A DNA stretch of 9,762 nt from an uncultured Clostridia bacterium (GTDB taxonomy: Bacteria > Bacillota_A > Clostridia > Peptostreptococcales > Anaerovoracaceae), in NCBI GenBank assembly GCA_945873875.1, contig CAMCER010000014.1:1-9762 (forward strand), read 5' to 3'. This document shows, piece by piece, positions 6,952 to 9,762 of the stretch. The notes beneath the pieces are model-generated. The model searched no databases. It was not told the DNA's origin and saw only the letters and a program-made list of their open reading frames with translations. The translations under genes and the position numbers were made by a program. Numbering within the stretch: the first letter of the stretch is position 1; every line of letters begins with the position of its first letter.

Positions 6952-7922
6952 TGAGAAAGATGAAAAAGATATTTGTTATACTCATGTGCCTCGCCGTACT
7001 GCCGCTCTTCGGACTGAATCTGAGTGCGCAGGACAGTTATGCGGCAGAAGATGAAGAAGGCTACACATACACAGTACTGATCTACTCCGGAAATCAGGGC
7101 TACTTCGGAAGCCCGGACAAGACCGTGAAGAAGTTTTCCGGCCTGAAAAACGGTCAGGAAGTGACTATCAATGCTGAAGAGCTGGGACTGGTAGTGAAAG
7201 ACAGCGACAAGTACTATCTGAGAGGGCTGAAACTGTCAGGCCACGACAATGACGAGGTCGGTTCAAGGATGTATCAGACATATACATTCCCTGTGACTCA
7301 GGACATGTCTTTCTCGGCTGCATACGGCATGAAGGGCGGAATGGTAAAATATACCGTCAAATATCAGGAAAAAGACACAGGAAAGACGCTCCACGATAAA
7401 GACACATTCTACGGAATGGCAGGGGACAAACCTGTAGTATCCTGCAAATACATATCGGGATATACACCTGACGCAGTCAATATTACCAAGACCCTTACTG
7501 ATAATGAAGCGGATAATGCTTTCGTATTCACATATTCCGTAAGCCAGGGAGATGAAGAATCGGGCACCGGAGATGAAGGTGATAACGGTTCCGGAAATCG
7601 TGACGGAAACGGCAATGGCGATGGAAACGGCAACGGGGACGGCAATGGTGACGGCGACGGCAACGGCGCACCGGGACTGGGTGACAGCGGTTTCAATACT
7701 GCATATCCGCAAGGCCCGGGACAAAGTGTTGACACTGCAGACGCAGGTGATGACGGCGTAGTTGACCTTGACGAAAACGAAGTCGCCAAGACCGACGGTG
7801 ATGAAGACGGCAGCGGTGCCGGCGGAAACTCCAAACTCTGGATATACGCAGTGATCGCAGCAGCAGTGGCAGCACTGATAATATTCATCGCTATGAGGAG
7901 GCGCAAACACGACTCTGAATAG
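6951..7922 (+). CDS. Membrane-anchored surface protein with MucBP-like domain and Gly/Asp/Asn-rich linker
   Basis: A 323-residue protein if started at ATG 6951. Residues 1-32 are a signal peptide (basic start, hydrophobic core, cut near SYAAED). Residues 37-127 form a beta-rich domain that I do not recognise, with InlB-repeat-like traits (YFGSPDKTVKKFSGL near its start, FSAAYGM at its end). Residues 131-196 (VKYTVKYQEKDTGKTL through FVFTYS) look like a MucBP-type domain. Residues 200-292 are a low-complexity acidic linker with GNGD repeats. A transmembrane helix at about 296-314 is followed by RRRKHDSE. Helix plus basic tail resembles a sorting signal, but there is no LPXTG-like pentapeptide before it, so it is probably held in the membrane. 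It is the last gene before the terminator at 8001-8063, so it closes the surface operon and may tether or scaffold the other products. Binding to a glycan or a partner protein is an inference. Confidence 0.75.
   Translation: MRKMKKIFVILMCLAVLPLFGLNLSAQDSYAAEDEEGYTYTVLIYSGNQGYFGSPDKTVKKFSGLKNGQEVTINAEELGLVVKDSDKYYLRGLKLSGHDNDEVGSRMYQTYTFPVTQDMSFSAAYGMKGGMVKYTVKYQEKDTGKTLHDKDTFYGMAGDKPVVSCKYISGYTPDAVNITKTLTDNEADNAFVFTYSVSQGDEESGTGDEGDNGSGNRDGNGNGDGNGNGDGNGDGDGNGAPGLGDSGFNTAYPQGPGQSVDTADAGDDGVVDLDENEVAKTDGDEDGSGAGGNSKLWIYAVIAAAVAALIIFIAMRRRKHDSE
7600..7668 (+). repeat. Short tandem repeat encoding a GNGD-rich linker
   Basis: Units of GACGGCAAC/GATGGAAAC/GGCAATGGC type repeat imperfectly every six to twelve bases and encode alternating Gly with Asp or Asn. 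Slippage at such tracts could vary linker length between strains. The Asp-x-Asn-x-Asp spacing is compatible with calcium binding, but this is not established here. Confidence 0.75.
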
Positions 7923-8000
7923 ATCATGACAGCGGGAATGTGTAAATGACGGCGAGACATCTCGTTTGTCGTGACACAGCCTGAGACTGATCCATAACAG

Positions 8001-8063
8001 CCTGCGGCTTCAGGGACTTTTCTCTAAAAGAAGGAAAGACCTGAAGGCCGCGGGTTTTCTTTT
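8001..8063 (+). terminator. Rho-independent terminator of the surface-protein operon
   Basis: The left arm CCTGCGGCTTCAGG (8001-8014) pairs with CCTGAAGGCCGCGGG (8040-8054), with one bulged base and one G-T pair. A small inner hairpin CTTTT-CTCT-AAAAG lies at 8017-8030. The stem is followed by TTTTCTTTT at 8055-8063. The 78 bases between the stop at 7922 and this stem show only a weak CGAG/CTCG hairpin at 7953-7964. Confidence 0.85.
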
Positions 8064-8089
8064 GTCAGCAGGGAGAAATAGTATATAAT
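8062..8089 (+). promoter_or_regulatory. Sigma-A-type promoter for the lipoprotein gene
   Basis: TTGTCA at 8062-8067 (five of six bases of the -35 consensus) and a perfect TATAAT at 8084-8089, separated by 16 bases. The -35 box overlaps the end of the terminator T-tract. Transcription would start near 8096, giving a leader of about 120 nt. Confidence 0.75.
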
Positions 8090-8113
8090 GTAACCATAAA
8101 AAGTTTACGGCGT

Positions 8114-8195
8114 GGCAGTTGCTGCAGGAAATGCATGCAAATAAACACGGGATACTGTGCAGGAAAACGGACAGATTCCGGCCGCAGAAACTGCC
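8114..8195 (+). other. Structured leader: long-range stem upstream of the lipoprotein gene
   Basis: GGCAGTTGCTGC (8114-8125) and GCAGAAACTGCC (8184-8195) are complementary at 11 of 12 positions, with a single G-A mismatch. They close a loop of 58 nt that contains the palindrome ATGCAT/GCATGC and a second copy of TGCAGGAAA (8123-8131 and 8158-8166). The right arm ends nine bases before the ribosome binding site at 8205-8210. I do not recognise a known riboswitch class. The structure may be regulatory or may only stabilise the leader. Confidence 0.4.
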
Positions 8196-8204
8196 TGGAT
8201 AGCT

Positions 8205-8210
8205 GGAGGT
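8205..8210 (+). promoter_or_regulatory. Ribosome binding site fixing the lipoprotein start at 8216
   Basis: GGAGGT lies five bases before ATG 8216. The ATG at 8135 in the same frame has no such site, and starting there would put 27 polar residues in front of the signal peptide, so 8216 is chosen. Confidence 0.8.
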
Positions 8211-8215
8211 ATGAT

Positions 8216-9622
8216 ATGGATAAACTGAAAAGGATACTTGTTATGATGCTGGCTGTGGTTTTCGCTTTGGCCCTTGCCGGATGCGGCGGCAGTGAAGACG
8301 AAGGCGAAGAAGCTTCAAAGGAGGCGATCCCTTGCTACATCGCTGACAGCATGAAGACAGGGGAAGCAGAAGCCAGCGGCGATGATCTGAAGAAAGAGAT
8401 GAGAGTGGACGATCTTTCTGAGCTGATGACCATTTATCTGGCACCGGACGGTACAGCTGTAGTCGGCGGGCAGAACGGCGTATACAGCGGAAAGTGGACG
8501 CAGAAAGACGATGATATCACTGTCAGCGCGAAGATAGACGGCAAGACGCAGAAACCGGTGTTCCATGTCGAAGATGAAGACACTCTGACAGTAAAAGATA
8601 AAGCCGGCAGCTCGGAAATGACCCTGACACTGAAGCGGACTGATGAGATCCCGGAGATAATCTCAAAGGATATAATGAAGTTCTTTACAGTAGACTTCGA
8701 CATGGATCAGAGCTGCCGGATGAACACTGCCGTACTTGGCGGGTCTTACTGCTTTGACGGCGATAAAATATACGGACACTTTTTTGATAAGGACAACAAC
8801 GCCTGTCTGGGAAAGGCTGCTGTCGGCGAAGGCACGCAGCTGAAGGACAAGAAAGTGCTGGATGAAGACTGCGTGCCAACCAGCATAGTCAAGAGCGGCG
8901 ACACTCTTTACTACGTGCGCCACGACCTGGAAGATGATGAAAAGTATGAGCTTTGTCGTATAAATACTGACGGCAGCAGCAAGGAGACTCTTTACGAAGG
9001 CAAATGCTCTGACATAACAGTCAGGAATGAAAAACTCTACTATGCAGACAAGGACAACCACTATGTGTGCGCAGACCTTGACGGCGGAAACAGCACACCT
9101 GTGCTGGACAAGGAAGTCTACTACACATACTGGATAAATGATAACTGGCTCATCTATCAGGACGATGCTGACGGAGAGACACTGCACCTTTACTTTGTCC
9201 CTCTCGGTAAAGATAAGAAGATAACTGAAGCAGCCAGTTACTGCCCAGTCATCGACGGGAAGGTGCTCTGGTATGTGGAGGATAAAGAAGGAGAAGGAAA
9301 AGACTACAGGCTGGCAAGACTGGATCTGACCACACTGAAGTCTGAGGCCGGGGAAAGCAGCTGGCCCGGCGCCGCGCTGGAGGTGCTGAAGGACTACGTC
9401 TACATGGGCGGATACAATGATAACCCCAACGCCGGAGTCGTGAAGAAGACATGGAAGCACGGCGAAGACGTAGATATCGTCGACTGGGAAAAGTACCCCT
9501 GGACCGAACAGAAAGCTATTTCAAACAAAGGCGATTACCGTGTCGAATGGCAGAATGAAGGAAACGGCATCCAGATCTGGTTCTTCAAAAAAGACCAGGG
9601 CCAGGGCGTGTCATTCAAATAG
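8216..9622 (+). CDS. Lipoprotein with DUF5050-like beta-propeller
   Basis: A 468-residue protein. Residues 1-23 are a lipoprotein signal peptide with the lipobox LAGC (lipid-bearing Cys 23), so it is exported and anchored to the outer face of the membrane. Residues 24-60 form an acidic tether. Residues 70-141 resemble a small lipocalin-like beta domain common in clostridial lipoproteins (LAPDGTAVVGGQNGVYSGKW near its start, MTLTLKR at its end). Residues from about 175 to 400 carry repeated short strands of the DUF5050/LRP-like propeller type: DTLYYVRHD, YELCRINTDGSS, EKLYYAD, VCADLDGGN, NWLIYQDD, KVLWYVED and YRLARLDL. Nine cysteines remain after the lipid-bearing one. No catalytic motif is seen; a ligand-binding or sensing role is a guess. 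It has its own promoter and terminator, so it is not part of the upstream operon. Family calls are by eye. Confidence 0.8.
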   Translation: MDKLKRILVMMLAVVFALALAGCGGSEDEGEEASKEAIPCYIADSMKTGEAEASGDDLKKEMRVDDLSELMTIYLAPDGTAVVGGQNGVYSGKWTQKDDDITVSAKIDGKTQKPVFHVEDEDTLTVKDKAGSSEMTLTLKRTDEIPEIISKDIMKFFTVDFDMDQSCRMNTAVLGGSYCFDGDKIYGHFFDKDNNACLGKAAVGEGTQLKDKKVLDEDCVPTSIVKSGDTLYYVRHDLEDDEKYELCRINTDGSSKETLYEGKCSDITVRNEKLYYADKDNHYVCADLDGGNSTPVLDKEVYYTYWINDNWLIYQDDADGETLHLYFVPLGKDKKITEAASYCPVIDGKVLWYVEDKEGEGKDYRLARLDLTTLKSEAGESSWPGAALEVLKDYVYMGGYNDNPNAGVVKKTWKHGEDVDIVDWEKYPWTEQKAISNKGDYRVEWQNEGNGIQIWFFKKDQGQGVSFK

Positions 9623-9641
9623 ATCCGGCAGGTAATAAACA

Positions 9642-9671
9642 GTGGGCTGCATATCCAGCAGCCCGCTTTTT
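9642..9671 (+). terminator. Rho-independent terminator after the lipoprotein gene
   Basis: GTGGGCTGC (9642-9650) pairs with GCAGCCCGC (9658-9666) across a seven-base loop, with one G-T pair, followed by TTTTT at 9667-9671. It lies 19 bases after the stop codon. Confidence 0.9.
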
Positions 9672-9727
9672 CGTTTCAGCCGCTTTACATCGGGCTCCGG
9701 GCGGGAAACGAGGTTTTCTGAAAAAGG

Positions 9728-9756
9728 TTGACAGAATGCAGAAGATGCGCTAAAAT
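9728..9756 (+). promoter_or_regulatory. Consensus sigma-A promoter reading out of the window
   Basis: A perfect TTGACA at 9728-9733 and TAAAAT at 9751-9756 are separated by 17 bases. It would start transcription just at the window end, for a gene not seen here. It implies the lipoprotein gene is a single-gene unit. Confidence 0.75.
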
Positions 9757-9762
9757 ACATCA

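Noticed and set aside
7946..7974. Possible hairpin between the stop at 7922 and the main terminator
   Set aside because: Only a four-pair CGAG/CTCG stem with poor flanking pairs and no proper T-run is seen, too weak to call.
8135..8215. Start of the lipoprotein gene at 8135
   Set aside because: There is no ribosome binding site there, and the 27 extra residues are polar and would precede the signal peptide. ATG 8216 has GGAGGT five bases upstream.
4649..9622. Genome-wide use of TAG as a sense codon
   Set aside because: TAG ends the 6951 gene (7920-7922) and the lipoprotein gene (9620-9622). The latter stop is followed within 20 bases by a terminator, so TAG works as a stop in this genome.
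1..9762. tRNA, rRNA, CRISPR array, insertion sequence or phage attachment site
   Set aside because: No cloverleaf-like sequence, regularly spaced identical repeats, transposase-like frame or terminal inverted repeats was seen by reading the window.

Overview
The window looks like a surface-protein locus from a Gram-positive anaerobe, probably a Clostridia-type Firmicute. This is an inference from strong AAAGGAGG ribosome binding sites, sigma-A-type promoters (TTGACA/TATAAT), intermediate GC, frequent ATA and AGG codons, a sortase-type signal, a lipobox, and SipW/TasA-like exported proteins. All genes read on the + strand.

Region 1 (2-6951 and on to 7922) is one tightly packed gene series with no internal terminator seen. 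It starts with the 3' part of a very large, highly acidic surface protein whose 5' end lies outside the window. The visible domains run: end of a glycine-rich domain, InlB-type B-repeats with a MucBP-like domain between them, then about eight beta-sandwich domains of the Spy0128/FctA, DUF7601-like and Cna-B types, which usually form internal Lys-Asn isopeptide bonds. This reading frame is cut by an amber codon at 4649-4651, yet the next 38 codons complete the last domain. Two small exported proteins follow (4820-5347 and 5350-6153) that resemble SipW-processed TasA/camelysin-type fibre subunits. Next come a sortase-anchored protein with a VPQTG signal (6166-6951) and a membrane-anchored protein with a MucBP-like domain and a Gly/Asp/Asn-rich linker (6951-7922).

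Region 2 (7923-8215) holds a rho-independent terminator that closes the surface operon. Its T-tract overlaps the -35 box of a promoter for the next gene. The roughly 120-nt leader that follows contains a long-range stem.

Region 3 (8216-9622) is a separately transcribed lipoprotein with a DUF5050-like beta-propeller. A terminator and another consensus promoter, pointing out of the window, follow it.

Taken together, the first five genes look like an assembly set for a surface fibre or adhesin layer: a giant rigid multidomain stalk, two TasA-like subunits, and two differently anchored partners. No sortase, SipW peptidase or regulator lies inside the window. The two points most worth checking are the in-frame amber codon in the giant protein and the apparent absence of any anchor on that protein.
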